From assembly GCF_002080045.1 (NCBI RefSeq), contig NZ_MUIN01000006.1:1-64000 (forward strand): DNA of 64,000 bases, in the 5' to 3' direction. Within the stretch, counting starts at the first letter, position 1. The number at the start of each line of letters is the position of its first letter. The stretch comes from Pseudomonas sp. Bc-h (GTDB lineage: Bacteria; Pseudomonadota; Gammaproteobacteria; Pseudomonadales; Pseudomonadaceae). Both the position numbers and the translations under genes were made by a program. Positions 43,374-52,709 of this stretch are shown here, one piece after another. The notes beneath the pieces are model-generated. The model searched no databases. It was not told where the DNA came from and saw nothing but the letters and a program-made list of their open reading frames with translations.

Positions 43374-44485
43374 AGGCGTTTGCCGACAAGCAAGAAACCC
43401 CGTTCGTGCTCATCGACACCGCGATGATCAGCAAAGCCTACGACGACCTGCGCGCCGGTTTCGAATTCGCCAAGGTTTACTACGCGGTCAAGGCCAACCC
43501 GGCCGTCGAAATCATCGACCTGCTCAAAGAGAAAGGTTCGAGCTTCGACATCGCCTCGATCTACGAGCTGGACAAAGTGATGGACCGTGGCGTTGGCCCG
43601 GATCGCATCAGCTACGGCAACACCATCAAGAAATCCAAGGACATCCGCTACTTCTACGAGAAGGGCGTACGCCTCTACGCGACCGACTCCGAAGCCGACC
43701 TGCGCAACATCGCCAAGGCCGCTCCGGGCTCGAAAGTCTACGTGCGTATTCTCACCGAAGGCTCGACCACCGCTGACTGGCCTTTGTCGCGCAAATTCGG
43801 CTGCCAGACCGACATGGCGATGGACCTGCTGATCCTGGCCCGTGACCTGGGCCTGGTGCCTTACGGCATCTCCTTCCACGTGGGCTCGCAACAGCGCGAC
43901 ATCAGCGTCTGGGACGCCGCGATCGCCAAAGTGAAGGTGATCTTCGAACGTCTGAAAGAAGAAGACGGCATCGAGCTCAAGCTGATCAACATGGGTGGCG
44001 GCTTCCCTGCCAACTACATCACCCGTACCAACAGCCTGGAAACCTACGCCGAAGAAATCATCCGCTTCCTCAAAGAAGACTTCGGTGACGATCTGCCGGA
44101 AATCATCCTGGAGCCGGGCCGTTCGTTGATCGCCAACGCCGGTATCCTGGTCAGCGAAGTGGTGCTGGTTGCGCGTAAATCGCGTACCGCCGTCGAGCGT
44201 TGGGTCTATACCGATGTGGGCAAGTTCTCCGGCCTGATCGAAACCATGGACGAAGCCATCAAGTTCCCGATCTGGACCGAGAAGAAAGGCGAAGTTGAAG
44301 AAGTCGTCATCGCCGGGCCAACCTGCGACAGCGCCGACATCATGTACGAGAACTACAAGTACGGCCTGCCGCTGAACCTGGCCATCGGTGACCGCCTTTA
44401 CTGGCTGTCCACCGGCGCCTACACCACCAGCTACAGTGCTGTTGAGTTCAATGGCTTCCCGCCGCTGAAATCGTTCTACGTCTGA
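43322..44485 (+). CDS. speC: Ornithine/lysine decarboxylase (PLP alanine-racemase-fold type)
   Basis: Makes putrescine (and possibly cadaverine) by decarboxylating ornithine or lysine. The 387-aa protein is the short eukaryote-like ODC type, not the large E. coli SpeC. The PLP lysine is K57 in YYAVKANP; other signs are SFHVGSQQ, the MGGGFP loop, EPGRSL and the active-site Cys of GPTCDSAD. GGAG precedes ATG 43322. The first part overlaps an upstream small ORF in another frame. A terminator follows. I recall the P. aeruginosa homologue as PA4519, in the same neighbourhood as piuC and piuA. Confidence 0.94.
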   Translation: MSIQVEDYFEKSTFEKMKAFADKQETPFVLIDTAMISKAYDDLRAGFEFAKVYYAVKANPAVEIIDLLKEKGSSFDIASIYELDKVMDRGVGPDRISYGNTIKKSKDIRYFYEKGVRLYATDSEADLRNIAKAAPGSKVYVRILTEGSTTADWPLSRKFGCQTDMAMDLLILARDLGLVPYGISFHVGSQQRDISVWDAAIAKVKVIFERLKEEDGIELKLINMGGGFPANYITRTNSLETYAEEIIRFLKEDFGDDLPEIILEPGRSLIANAGILVSEVVLVARKSRTAVERWVYTDVGKFSGLIETMDEAIKFPIWTEKKGEVEEVVIAGPTCDSADIMYENYKYGLPLNLAIGDRLYWLSTGAYTTSYSAVEFNGFPPLKSFYV

Positions 44486-44502
44486 GTCTGATGCCGTAAC
44501 GC

Positions 44503-44535
44503 AAAAAGCCCGCGAGTGATCGCGGGCTTTTTTGT
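44503..44535 (+). terminator. Intrinsic terminator after speC
   Basis: AAAAAGCCCGCGA and TCGCGGGCTTTTTT form a 13-bp stem around TGA/GTGA bases, ending in a T-tract. It lies 17 bases after the speC stop and can also serve the convergent Sel1 gene. Confidence 0.93.
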
Positions 44536-44569
44536 GTCTCACTGGCCGAGGCCGACTTTGGTCCCAGGC

Positions 44570-45355
44570 CTATCTCAACGCCTGCAGCTGCGCTTGATCT
44601 GATCTATCACCCAGCTCGGCGGCACGCTGATGGTAATCCAGTGCCAATGCCCGCACGTCAGGATGGGTGGCCTCGAGCAGGGTTTTGCGGCTGACGCGCA
44701 GGAAGTTCAGGTTGCCGATACGCAGTGCGGTCTGAAACCACGAGACCGCTTCGTCGATGCGACCCTTATCAGCCAGAACGGCGGCGTGGCTGAATTGACC
44801 ACGGAAGTCGCCGCCTTCCGCCGAGCGACGATACCAGTCGTGGGCAGCGGCCAGGTCCCGCTCGCAACAGAGGCCTTCTTCCAGGTAACGGCCGAGCATG
44901 TTCATCGATTTAGCGTGGCCCATTTGCGCCGCCTTGCGATAGCAAGCGAGGGCACGGGCCTGATCCTTGTTAACGCCACGGCCGGTGGCCAAGAGGTTGC
45001 CGTAGTTGTAGAAACCCCAGTCGAGGTCGGCCTCGGCGGCTTGCCGATAGTATTCGGCGGCCTTGCCGGCGTCGGGCTCACAGCCCCAGCCGTGCTCATG
45101 ACAGCGACCGGCCATGTTGGTGGCCATTGCATGACCGTTGCGTGCGGCGATCTGGAACCACACCAACGCCAGTGCTGCGTCCTGTTCGATGCCGGTGCCA
45201 TCCAGCAGGATCTGACCGAGCAGAGCCTGGGCATCGACCATGTTTTCCTGAGCGGCGATCAGGATCGCTCGCGCAGCACTCGCAGGGTTTTCCTGCAACA
45301 TGGCGCGCAGTTGCTCGCCGTCCAGTACATCTTCGCGTCGCATGGTCCAGCTCAT
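44570..45355 (-). CDS. Sel1-repeat (TPR-like) protein of the piuC locus
   Basis: A 261-aa helical solenoid with repeated Sel1-like units: ALLGQILLDGTG, ATNMAGRCHEHGWG, YNYGNLLATGRG, SMNMLGRYLEEGL, DFRGQFSHAAVLADKG. There is no signal peptide, so it is cytoplasmic and probably a protein-protein interaction module. It starts 1-2 bases after the piuC stop, so the two are one operon. I recall the P. aeruginosa counterpart as PA4516, next to piuC. Function unknown; iron-regulated if co-transcribed with piuC. Confidence 0.9.
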   Translation of the reverse strand: MSWTMRREDVLDGEQLRAMLQENPASAARAILIAAQENMVDAQALLGQILLDGTGIEQDAALALVWFQIAARNGHAMATNMAGRCHEHGWGCEPDAGKAAEYYRQAAEADLDWGFYNYGNLLATGRGVNKDQARALACYRKAAQMGHAKSMNMLGRYLEEGLCCERDLAAAHDWYRRSAEGGDFRGQFSHAAVLADKGRIDEAVSWFQTALRIGNLNFLRVSRKTLLEATHPDVRALALDYHQRAAELGDRSDQAQLQALR

Positions 45356-45356
45356 G

Positions 45357-46034
45357 TCAGACCTCGACCCATTGGCGCAACAGGTTGTGATAAGTGCCGG
45401 TGAGCTGGATCAGCGATGGATGATCGGGTACGTCGCGGCTCAGTTGCTGAATGGCGGTGTCCATTTCGAATAGCAGGGTACGGTGGCCATCGTCGCGTAC
45501 CAGGCTTTGGGTCCAGAAAAACGATGCGTAACGCGCCCCGCGAGTTACGGCATTGACCTTGTGCAGGCTGGTGGCGGGGTAGAGCAGCATGTCTCCGGCT
45601 GGCAGCTTTATCTGCCGGGTGCCGAAGGTGTCCTGAATCACCAACTCGCCACCGTCGTAGTCGTCCGGGTCACTGAAAAACAGCGTCGACGACAGATCGG
45701 TGCGCACCCGTTCGACGCTGCCTCTGGCCTGACGCACCGAGTTGTCGATGTGAAAATCGAAACTGCCGCCGCCGGTGTAGCAGTTCACCAAGGGTGGAAA
45801 CACCTTGTGTGGCAAGGCAGCCGACATGAACAGCGGGTTTTGCCAGAGTTCGAGCATGGCCGCGCCGATTTCTTTCGCCAGCGGGTGGCCTTCGGGCAGT
45901 TGCAGATTGTGCTTGGCTTTCGCCGACTGGTGACCGGCGGTGATCTTGCCGTCCGCCCACTCGGTCTGTTCCAGAGCTTCACGGACGCGCAGCACTTCCT
46001 CACGCGCAAACAGGCCAGGTATGTGCAGGAGCAT
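45357..46034 (-). CDS. piuC: Fe(II)/2-oxoglutarate hydroxylase PiuC (PKHD type)
   Basis: A 225-aa PKHD-type hydroxylase, complete. Iron ligands are H95-x-D97 (FDFHIDNS) and H158 (TSLHKV), and R168 (GARYASFFW) binds 2-oxoglutarate. PiuC is known beside the siderophore receptor PiuA and under Fur control. Its substrate is not settled. It is divergent from piuA, with a Fur-box-like site 35 bases upstream of its start at 46069-46087. Confidence 0.94.
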   Translation of the reverse strand: MLLHIPGLFAREEVLRVREALEQTEWADGKITAGHQSAKAKHNLQLPEGHPLAKEIGAAMLELWQNPLFMSAALPHKVFPPLVNCYTGGGSFDFHIDNSVRQARGSVERVRTDLSSTLFFSDPDDYDGGELVIQDTFGTRQIKLPAGDMLLYPATSLHKVNAVTRGARYASFFWTQSLVRDDGHRTLLFEMDTAIQQLSRDVPDHPSLIQLTGTYHNLLRQWVEV

Positions 46035-46068
46035 GGCGTCGCCACTCTGTATCGAAAAGGTAGCGAAT

Positions 46069-46087
46069 GGTAGTGATTCTTATTGGC
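46069..46087. promoter_or_regulatory. Candidate Fur box (piuC side)
   Basis: GGTAGTGATTCTTATTGGC matches 12 of 19 positions of the Fur consensus GATAATGATAATCATTATC, including GTGAT and the ATT that follows. It is 35 bases upstream of the piuC start codon. Confidence 0.6.
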
Positions 46088-46168
46088 TGTGTAAAACCCT
46101 GCGAGCGCGCGTAGACGAATGAAGGTGAAAAATCCGTAAAGCGAAAATGTAAAGAATGTAAGTTTTAT

Positions 46169-46187
46169 GCGAATACAAATGATTCCC
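46169..46187. promoter_or_regulatory. Candidate Fur box (piuA side)
   Basis: GCGAATACAAATGATTCCC matches 12 of 19 positions of the Fur consensus. It lies 47-65 bases upstream of the piuA ATG, the right place to block a piuA promoter. Confidence 0.55.
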
Positions 46188-46233
46188 AACTATATTCCGC
46201 GGCCTCTACATTCCTTGGGGAAGGAAACTCATC

Positions 46234-48558
46234 ATGTCGCGCCTCTCGTTACAACCGTCTGTCAGCTCACCACGGCTTCTCGCTTCCGCGATTGGCATGG
46301 CCGTCACTGCGATGTCCGCCTCGCAGATGGCCCACGCCGCCGAAGAAACCGACAAGGCCAACGGTGGTGCTATTTCGCTGGGCGCGACCAGCATCAATGG
46401 TGAGGCTACCGAGTCCAAAGACTACAAGACCGAGAAGAGCGCTTCGCAGAAGTACACCGCGCCGTTGTCGGACACGCCTCGTTCGGTCACCGTCATTCCT
46501 CAGCAAGTACTCAAGGACACTGCCGCGACTTCCTTGCAGGACGCGCTGCGCACAGTGCCGGGCATCACCTTCGGAGCCGGTGAGGGCGGTAACCCTCAGG
46601 GCGACCGTCCGTTCATTCGTGGCTTCGATGCCCAAGGCGACACCTACATTGACGGCGTGCGCGACACGGGTGCGCAGAGCCGTGAGATCTTCGACATCGA
46701 ATCGATCGAAGTGAGCAAGGGTCCTAACTCGGCCATGGGCGGTCGCGGTTCGGCGGGCGGCAGCATCAACCTGGTCAGCAAGTTGCCGAAGGCCAACGAC
46801 TTCACCGAGGGCAGTTTCACCTACGGCACCGACCAGACGCGCCGCTATACCCTGGACGTCAACCGCAAGTTTCTCGACACCGCAGCGTTCCGTCTTAATC
46901 TGATGAGCCACGAGCAGAACGTTGCCGGTCGTGATGCGATCAACTACGACCGTTGGGGCGTGGCGCCGTCGGTGACGTTCGGCCTGGGCACTGAAAACCG
47001 CCTGAACCTCAGCTATTACCATGTGGAAGGCAATGATCTGCCAGATTCGGGCATTCCCTACGGCTACAGCTCGAACTCGCCAACCGCTGTCCATGTGCAT
47101 GACAAGCCCACCGACGGCGGCAACAGCAACAACTTCTACGGCTTGAAAGATCGCGACTTCCGCAAGACCCGCAGCGATATCTCGACCATCAGCTTCGAGC
47201 ATGACTTCAACGAAGACATGACCCTGAAGAACACCTTTCGTCACGGCAACGTAGGGCAGGACTACATCCTCACCCAGCCGGACGACAGCCAGCACAACGT
47301 CAATGCCCGCGGGACCGTCTGGCGCCGTGCCAACGCCCGGGTCAGCACCACCGAAACCACGACCAACCAGACTGACCTGTTCGGCCAGTTCCAGCTGTTG
47401 GGCCTGAAAAACAGCTACTCCACCGGCATCGAGCTGACCCGTGAAGTGAGCAAGGTCAGCGGCTACACCTTCGCCAACCCTGCCAACTCCAACCCGACCG
47501 CAGCGTCTCCTGGCGGAGTGGGATGTCAGGTCGGTGAAGTCTACGGCGGCACCTGTACGTCGCTGAGCAACCCGAATCCGGACGACGACTACACCGGCAC
47601 GATCGCGCGCAACTACAAAGGGACCAACACCATCGGTTTCACTCGCTCGGTCTATGCCTTCGACACCATCGAGCTGAACCCGCAGTGGCAGATCAACCTG
47701 GGTACGCGCTTCGACAGCTTCGATACCTCGGCCAAGACCGATAGCCTCACCGCAGCCACCACTCGCAGCAAGAACACCAGCAACTTCTGGAACTGGCAGG
47801 CGGGGATCGTCTACAAGCCGGTTGAGAACGGCAGCATTTATACCTCGTTCGCCACGTCTGCCACCCCACCGGGCGGCATGCTCAACGAAGGTACCGACGG
47901 GAACGGCCTGATTGCTGACGGCGGTACTCTGACCAGCGACCTGGAGCCAGAAACCACCAAAAACTACGAGATCGGCACCAAGTGGGACTTCCTCAATGAT
48001 CGTCTGTCGCTAACGGCAGCGGTGTTCCGCACCGAGAAGGACAACACCCGAGTCCTGGTGAGCACCAACACCTACCAGAACGCCGGTAAGTCTCGTGTCG
48101 ACGGTTTCGAACTGTCGGCCAGCGGCAAGATCACCGAGCAGTGGCAAGTGTTCGCAGGCTACAGCTACCTGGACAGCGAGCTGGTCGACTCCGGTCTGGT
48201 CGGGCGCAACGGCGCTGTGACAAACGGTGCTGCCTCGCAGGATGGCAATGAGATGCCCAACACCGCCAAGAACAGCGCGAGCCTCTGGACCACGTACGAC
48301 ATCACGCCGAAGCTGACCGTTGGTGGTGGTGCGTTCTATGTCGGCGAAGTTTATGGCGACACGGCCAACACCGTTTATGTTCCGTCCTATACCCGTTACG
48401 ACGCCATGGCTTCGTACAAGTTGACCAGGAACGTCGACCTGCAACTGAACGTGCAGAACCTGACCGACAAGACCTACTACGACAAAGCCTACGCGGCGCA
48501 TTTCGCCAATCAGGCAGCCGGTCGTACGGCCTTGCTGACCACCAGCTTCCACTTCTGA
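46234..48558 (+). CDS. piuA: TonB-dependent siderophore receptor PiuA
   Basis: A 774-aa outer-membrane receptor. Signal peptide about residues 1-34 (ending AHAA); plug domain with SDTPRSVTVIPQQVLKD, LRTVPGITFGAGEGGNPQGDRPFIRGFDAQGD and the IESIEVSKGPNSAMGGRGSAGG stretch; then a 22-strand barrel ending in the outer-membrane signature TTSFHF. The family (PiuA/Fiu) takes up iron-catecholates. GGGGAAGGA precedes the ATG. Divergent from piuC with two Fur-like boxes between. A terminator follows. Confidence 0.95.
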   Translation: MSRLSLQPSVSSPRLLASAIGMAVTAMSASQMAHAAEETDKANGGAISLGATSINGEATESKDYKTEKSASQKYTAPLSDTPRSVTVIPQQVLKDTAATSLQDALRTVPGITFGAGEGGNPQGDRPFIRGFDAQGDTYIDGVRDTGAQSREIFDIESIEVSKGPNSAMGGRGSAGGSINLVSKLPKANDFTEGSFTYGTDQTRRYTLDVNRKFLDTAAFRLNLMSHEQNVAGRDAINYDRWGVAPSVTFGLGTENRLNLSYYHVEGNDLPDSGIPYGYSSNSPTAVHVHDKPTDGGNSNNFYGLKDRDFRKTRSDISTISFEHDFNEDMTLKNTFRHGNVGQDYILTQPDDSQHNVNARGTVWRRANARVSTTETTTNQTDLFGQFQLLGLKNSYSTGIELTREVSKVSGYTFANPANSNPTAASPGGVGCQVGEVYGGTCTSLSNPNPDDDYTGTIARNYKGTNTIGFTRSVYAFDTIELNPQWQINLGTRFDSFDTSAKTDSLTAATTRSKNTSNFWNWQAGIVYKPVENGSIYTSFATSATPPGGMLNEGTDGNGLIADGGTLTSDLEPETTKNYEIGTKWDFLNDRLSLTAAVFRTEKDNTRVLVSTNTYQNAGKSRVDGFELSASGKITEQWQVFAGYSYLDSELVDSGLVGRNGAVTNGAASQDGNEMPNTAKNSASLWTTYDITPKLTVGGGAFYVGEVYGDTANTVYVPSYTRYDAMASYKLTRNVDLQLNVQNLTDKTYYDKAYAAHFANQAAGRTALLTTSFHF

Positions 48559-48575
48559 TAAAGAAGCGAAGCTAA

Positions 48576-48610
48576 CAAGCCCCGCTTGCCACTGGTGAGT
48601 GGGGCTTTTG
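48576..48610 (+). terminator. Intrinsic terminator after piuA
   Basis: AAGCCCCGCTTGCC and GGTGAGTGGGGCTT form an imperfect stem followed by TTTG, 18 bases after the piuA stop. Confidence 0.8.
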
Positions 48611-48633
48611 TATGTGGGCGGCGTGCGTCTCTC

Positions 48634-48702
48634 TGTAGCAGTCCGGCTTGCCGGCGGTAGCGATTTAAATCATGTCGCCGCCGGCAAGCCGGAGTGCTAC
48701 AG
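48634..48702. repeat. REP-type inverted pair, family B
   Basis: TGTAGCAGTCCGGCTTGCCG faces CGGCAAGCCGGAGTGCTACA across about 29 bases, between piuA and the PiuB-like gene. It suggests the two genes are not one transcript. Confidence 0.93.
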
Positions 48703-48825
48703 GAGCCCAGGCAACACACCGTTTTGTGTCCAGTCTGTGACCGAATACAGAATCAGATACGGATGAGAATGCATGCCGTTTGTGCGCATAATGCGCGTCG
48801 CAGCGGGTTATCGAGGTGATTGAGG

Positions 48826-51390
48826 GTGTTGAAGAAAGTCCTGTTTCAAGTGCACTGGTTCTTCGGAATCACGGCGGGTCTGGTGTTGGCGCTGATGGGC
48901 ATCACCGGGGCGCTGTATTCGTTCGAGGACGAGATCGTCGATGCGCTTAACCCCGATACGTTGTTCGTGCAGCCGCTCGAGCGTCAGTTGTCCCTGGTCG
49001 AAATGGTCAGCAAAGTCGAGGCCCAGGGCCGCGACAAGGTTTCCATGTTTCGCATCGAGCCGGACAGTAACCGGGTCGCTCAAGTCTGGTTTCAGCCGCC
49101 GCCGGGCCAGCGCCGTGGCGAGATGCACAACTTCAATCCCTTCACCGGGGACTTCACCGAAGACGCGATCGGGCAAGACTTCTTCGGCTTCATCCTGAAC
49201 CTTCACCGCTTCCTCGCGGCAGGCGAATACGGCAAGCAAGTGACAGCGGCCTGTACGCTGATTCTGGTGTTCTTCTGCCTGTCCGGTCTGTACCTGCGCT
49301 GGCCGCGCCAGGCGCTTAACTGGCGGGTGTGGCTGACCCTGGACTGGGCAAAGAAGGGACGCAGTTTCAATTGGGACCTGCATTCGGTATTCGGCACCTG
49401 GTGCCTGATCGTCTATCTGCTGTTGGCCGTTACGGGCCTGATGTGGTCTTACGACTGGTTCAGCAACGGCATGAACAAGTTGATCGGCGACCCGCCGGTG
49501 GCTGGCGAGCAGCGCCGAGGCGGAGGAGGGCCGCGTCCAGGCCCGGGTCCGAAGGATGGCGGGCCAGTCCAGGCGTCGGCGCCCGACTACGCCGCGATCT
49601 GGGACACCATCCAGAAAACCGCAGGCCCGGACCTGAAGACCTATAACCTGCGCATGCCACAGGCGCCGGGGCAGATGGCGACTGTCTTCTACATTCTGAA
49701 GAACGCGCCGCATCCACGTGCCCTGAACCAGATCACCCTCGATCCCGCCAACGGGCAGCTCAAGGCCGTTTCGCGCTACACGGATAAAAGCTACGGCGCG
49801 CAGTTGCTGGTCAGTAACTACTCGCTGCACACCGGCAGCTACTGGGGACTTCCCGGACGTATCGTGATCACCATCGCAGCGCTGCTCATGCCGCTGTTCT
49901 TCATCACGGGCTGGCTGTTGTATCTGGACCGTCGTCGTAAAAAGCGCGACATCCGCAATGCTCGTGGCGAAGTGGCGACAACCCCCAGCGCTTACGGCAC
50001 TCAGGGCCCGGCGTGGCTGATTGGCTTTGCCAGCCAGAGTGGGTTCGCCGAGCAACTGGCCTGGCAGACTGCCGGGCAACTGCAGTCGGCTGGCCTGCCG
50101 GTGCGCGTGCAGCGTCTGGCGGACATGACCGAGCAAGACCTGAATCAAAGCCGCAACGCCCTTTTCGTCGTCAGTACCTTCGGCGACGGCGAGGCACCTG
50201 ACAGCGCCCGTGGCTTCGAACGCAAACTGCTGGGGCGTCCGCTGTCCTTGAATAACCTCAACTACGCAGTGCTTGGGCTGGGCGATCGGCAGTATCAAGA
50301 CTTCTGCGGCTTTGCCCAGCGTCTCCACGGCTGGCTCGCCGAACGTGGCGCCAGCACCTTGTTTGCACCGGTTGAAGTGGACAGCGGCGACAGCGCCTCG
50401 CTGCAACACTGGCAGCAGCAGCTGGGCGAACTGACAGGCTCGACGCCTGCTGCTGCATGGAAGGCCCCGGATTACGAAAACTGGACACTGAGCCAGCGCG
50501 ACCTGCTGAACCCCGGCAGCGTCGGTTCCAAGGTGTTCTTGCTGAGCTTGACCTCCGCAGCCGGCACGCCCTGGGAAGCAGGTGATCTGATCGAGGTGCT
50601 GCCGCGAAATGCGCCGTCCGCCGTCGAGCATTTCCTCGCCGGATTGGGCATCGCTGCCGACACGCAGGTCGGCGTGGAGGGTCTTCACGAACCCCTTAGC
50701 CAAGCGTTGACCAGCCGCCAATTGCCCGCCAATCGCAGCCATCTTGTCGGCCTGCATGCTCAGGCACTGATCGATGCGCTGGTCCCGCTGGCGATGCGTG
50801 AATACTCTATTGCGTCGATCCCCGAAGACGGCGCATTGCAGCTGATCGTGCGCCAGGAGCTGCATCCGGATGGCAGTCTCGGTCTGGGTTCAGGCTGGCT
50901 GACGGAGCACGCCCTTGTGGGTTCTTCGATCAGCCTGCGCGTGCGTCGCAACAGCAGTTTCCACCTGCCGAGCGAGCCTGCTCCGATGATACTGATTGGC
51001 AACGGCACAGGGCTGGCTGGGCTGCGCAGTTTGCTGAAAGCACGCATTGCTCAAGGTGAACAACGCAACTGGCTGCTATTCGGCGAGCGAAACGCGGCCC
51101 ACGATTTCCATTGTGCAGATGAACTGAAAGGCTGGCTGGCAAGTGGCGGCCTGGCGCGTATGGACCTGGCCTTCTCCCGCGACCAGGCCGAGAAAATCTA
51201 TGTGCAGGATCGCCTGCGCGAAGCAGCTGATGAGTTGCATCGCTGGTTGGCAGACGGCGCCGTTATCTACATCTGTGGCAGTCTCGAAGGCATGGCCACA
51301 GGCGTCGATGAAACATTGGAAGCCCTGATCGGCGAAGAGGGTGTACAGAGCCTGATCGAGCAAGGCCGTTATCGCCGGGATGTTTACTGA
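48826..51390 (+). CDS. PiuB-like PepSY membrane flavoreductase (PepSY + flavodoxin + NADPH reductase)
   Basis: An 854-aa fusion. Residues 1-380 are a PepSY-type membrane domain with four hydrophobic helices and conserved histidines (LHRFLAAGEYGKQ, WDLHSVFGTW, HTGSYWGLPGR). Residues about 395-540 form a flavodoxin-like FMN domain (GFASQSGFAEQLA, STFGDGEAPDSARGF, LGLGDRQYQDFCGFA). The rest is an FAD/NADPH reductase as in sulfite reductase flavoprotein (REYSIASIPEDG, LIGNGTGLAGLRSLLKARI, YICGSLEGMATGVDETL). It fits electron transfer across the inner membrane to reduce ferric siderophore. Start GTG 48826 with GAGG upstream. A weak Fur-like stretch lies near 48752-48775. The order receptor then reductase matches what I recall as PA4514-PA4513. 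Confidence 0.9.
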   Translation: MLKKVLFQVHWFFGITAGLVLALMGITGALYSFEDEIVDALNPDTLFVQPLERQLSLVEMVSKVEAQGRDKVSMFRIEPDSNRVAQVWFQPPPGQRRGEMHNFNPFTGDFTEDAIGQDFFGFILNLHRFLAAGEYGKQVTAACTLILVFFCLSGLYLRWPRQALNWRVWLTLDWAKKGRSFNWDLHSVFGTWCLIVYLLLAVTGLMWSYDWFSNGMNKLIGDPPVAGEQRRGGGGPRPGPGPKDGGPVQASAPDYAAIWDTIQKTAGPDLKTYNLRMPQAPGQMATVFYILKNAPHPRALNQITLDPANGQLKAVSRYTDKSYGAQLLVSNYSLHTGSYWGLPGRIVITIAALLMPLFFITGWLLYLDRRRKKRDIRNARGEVATTPSAYGTQGPAWLIGFASQSGFAEQLAWQTAGQLQSAGLPVRVQRLADMTEQDLNQSRNALFVVSTFGDGEAPDSARGFERKLLGRPLSLNNLNYAVLGLGDRQYQDFCGFAQRLHGWLAERGASTLFAPVEVDSGDSASLQHWQQQLGELTGSTPAAAWKAPDYENWTLSQRDLLNPGSVGSKVFLLSLTSAAGTPWEAGDLIEVLPRNAPSAVEHFLAGLGIAADTQVGVEGLHEPLSQALTSRQLPANRSHLVGLHAQALIDALVPLAMREYSIASIPEDGALQLIVRQELHPDGSLGLGSGWLTEHALVGSSISLRVRRNSSFHLPSEPAPMILIGNGTGLAGLRSLLKARIAQGEQRNWLLFGERNAAHDFHCADELKGWLASGGLARMDLAFSRDQAEKIYVQDRLREAADELHRWLADGAVIYICGSLEGMATGVDETLEALIGEEGVQSLIEQGRYRRDVY

Positions 51391-51477
51391 CCCCGCCGCA
51401 GGAGTACCTGCGGAAGCCAGCAATACGGCTCTTACAGGGTTTGTGGCGGACCCGGATTTCGAGTTGATCACCGAACC

Positions 51478-51602
51478 CTGTGGGCGCTGCTGGAGCTGTG
51501 CGACAGCCGCGAAGCGGTTTGTCAGACAACCCATCAGTGCCTGACTCACCGCTTCGCCCGGATCGCAGCCCGTACCGTCGTGACCTCCGGCGTCTCCCAC
51601 AC
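51478..51602. repeat. REP-type inverted pair, family C (left half degenerate)
   Basis: The right half CCGTCGTGACCTCCGGCGTC plus TCCCACA is an exact family member. The left half TGTGGGCGCTGCTGGAGCTG has drifted, and AAGCGGTTTG/CACCGCTT still pairs between them. Confidence 0.65.
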
Positions 51603-51672
51603 GGGTCGCGTGAAGCTTCCAGATCTGCGCCAGCCTTGATCTTGCGTCTAAGTGCGCAACAGTCCAGAGCCA

Positions 51673-51709
51673 CAAAAAAAGGCCGCTGCACTTCAAACGC
51701 AACGGCCTT
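51673..51709 (-). terminator. Intrinsic terminator after dppF
   Basis: On the minus strand AAGGCCGTTGC and GCAGCGGCCTT pair around a short loop and are followed by TTTTTTTGTG. It is 26 bases after the dppF stop and ends the dpp operon. Confidence 0.9.
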
Positions 51710-51734
51710 GTTTCATTCACAGGTCAGCAGCCGA

Positions 51735-52709
51735 TCACGCCACGAACTGCTCCGCGTAATGACACGCCACCTGCCGGTTATCCACAGTCCGCAACTCCGG
51801 AACCTCAGTGCCGCAGCGCTCGGTCGCATACGGGCAACGCTTGTGGAAAGCGCAACCCGACGGCGGATTCAGCGGGTTGGGCAACTCACCCACAATCTTG
51901 ATCTTGGGCTTAGACGGATCCGGGTGAATCGTCGGCGTGGCCGACAGCAATGCCTGGGTGTACGGGTGCAGAGGACGGTTATAAATCTCCTCCTTCGGCC
52001 CCATCTCCGCCGGCCGCCCCAGATACATCACCAGCACTGTATCGGCGACATGGCGAACCACTGCCAGGTTGTGGGAGATGAACACATACCCCGTGTTGAA
52101 CTCCTGCTGCAGATCCATGAACAGGTTCAGCACCTGCGCCTGAATCGACACGTCCAGCGCGGAGGTTGGCTCATCCGCCACCAGCACTTTCGGTTGCAGC
52201 ATCATGGCGCGGGCCAGCGCGATACGCTGACGCTGACCACCAGAGAACATGTGCGGGTAGCGCTGATAATGCTCAGGACGCAAACCGACCTGCTTCATCA
52301 TCGCCTGCACTTTCTCGCGACGTTCGGCCGCCGACAGGTTGGTGTTGATCAGCAGCGGCTCGCCCAATTGATCACCGATCTTCTGGCGCGGGTTGAGCGA
52401 TGCGTACGGGCTCTGGAACACCATCTGCACGTCTTTGCGCAGTTGCTTGCGTTGCGCCTTGGTCGCGCCAGTCACTTCCTGACCAGCGATTTTCAATGAC
52501 CCCGACGATGGCTCTTCGATCAGTGTCAGGGCGCGGGCGAGGGTGGACTTGCCACAACCGGACTCGCCGACCACAGCCAGGGTCTTGCCTGCTTCCAGTT
52601 CGAAAGACACGCCGTTGAGCGCGCGCACGGTAGCGTGTGGCTTGAACAGACCACGGGATACATCGTAGTGACGGGTGAGGTCACGGGCGGTCAGTACGAT
52701 TTCGCTCAT
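51735..52709 (-). CDS. dppF: Dipeptide ABC transporter ATP-binding protein DppF
   Basis: A 324-aa ATPase of the dipeptide/oligopeptide importer. Walker A GESGCGKST, signature MFSGGQRQRIALARAM, Walker B VLVADEPTSALD, switch FISHNLAVV. The C-terminal oligopeptide-transport segment carries the cysteine cluster (SGCAFHKRCPYATERCGTEVP) that binds an iron-sulfur cluster in relatives. Its ATG overlaps the dppD stop by one base. Last gene of dppBCDF. Confidence 0.97.
   Translation of the reverse strand: MSEIVLTARDLTRHYDVSRGLFKPHATVRALNGVSFELEAGKTLAVVGESGCGKSTLARALTLIEEPSSGSLKIAGQEVTGATKAQRKQLRKDVQMVFQSPYASLNPRQKIGDQLGEPLLINTNLSAAERREKVQAMMKQVGLRPEHYQRYPHMFSGGQRQRIALARAMMLQPKVLVADEPTSALDVSIQAQVLNLFMDLQQEFNTGYVFISHNLAVVRHVADTVLVMYLGRPAEMGPKEEIYNRPLHPYTQALLSATPTIHPDPSKPKIKIVGELPNPLNPPSGCAFHKRCPYATERCGTEVPELRTVDNRQVACHYAEQFVA

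Larger units (their letters stand above)
51391..51734. other. 344-bp gap with degenerate family C REP pair
   Basis: No gene. A degraded family C inverted pair spans 51478-51602 (left half much changed, right half GTCGTGACCTCCGGCGTCTC intact), and the dppF terminator is at 51673-51709. Confidence 0.75.

Noticed and set aside
42998..44542. 514-codon open frame on the minus strand opposite speC
   Set aside because: It is a shadow of the speC frame in high-GC DNA. speC has a full PLP motif set, a ribosome site and a terminator; the antisense frame has no family features.
48808..50865. 685-codon open frame on the minus strand opposite the PiuB-like gene
   Set aside because: The plus frame shows three consecutive known domains. 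The antisense frame is low-complexity and unlike known proteins.
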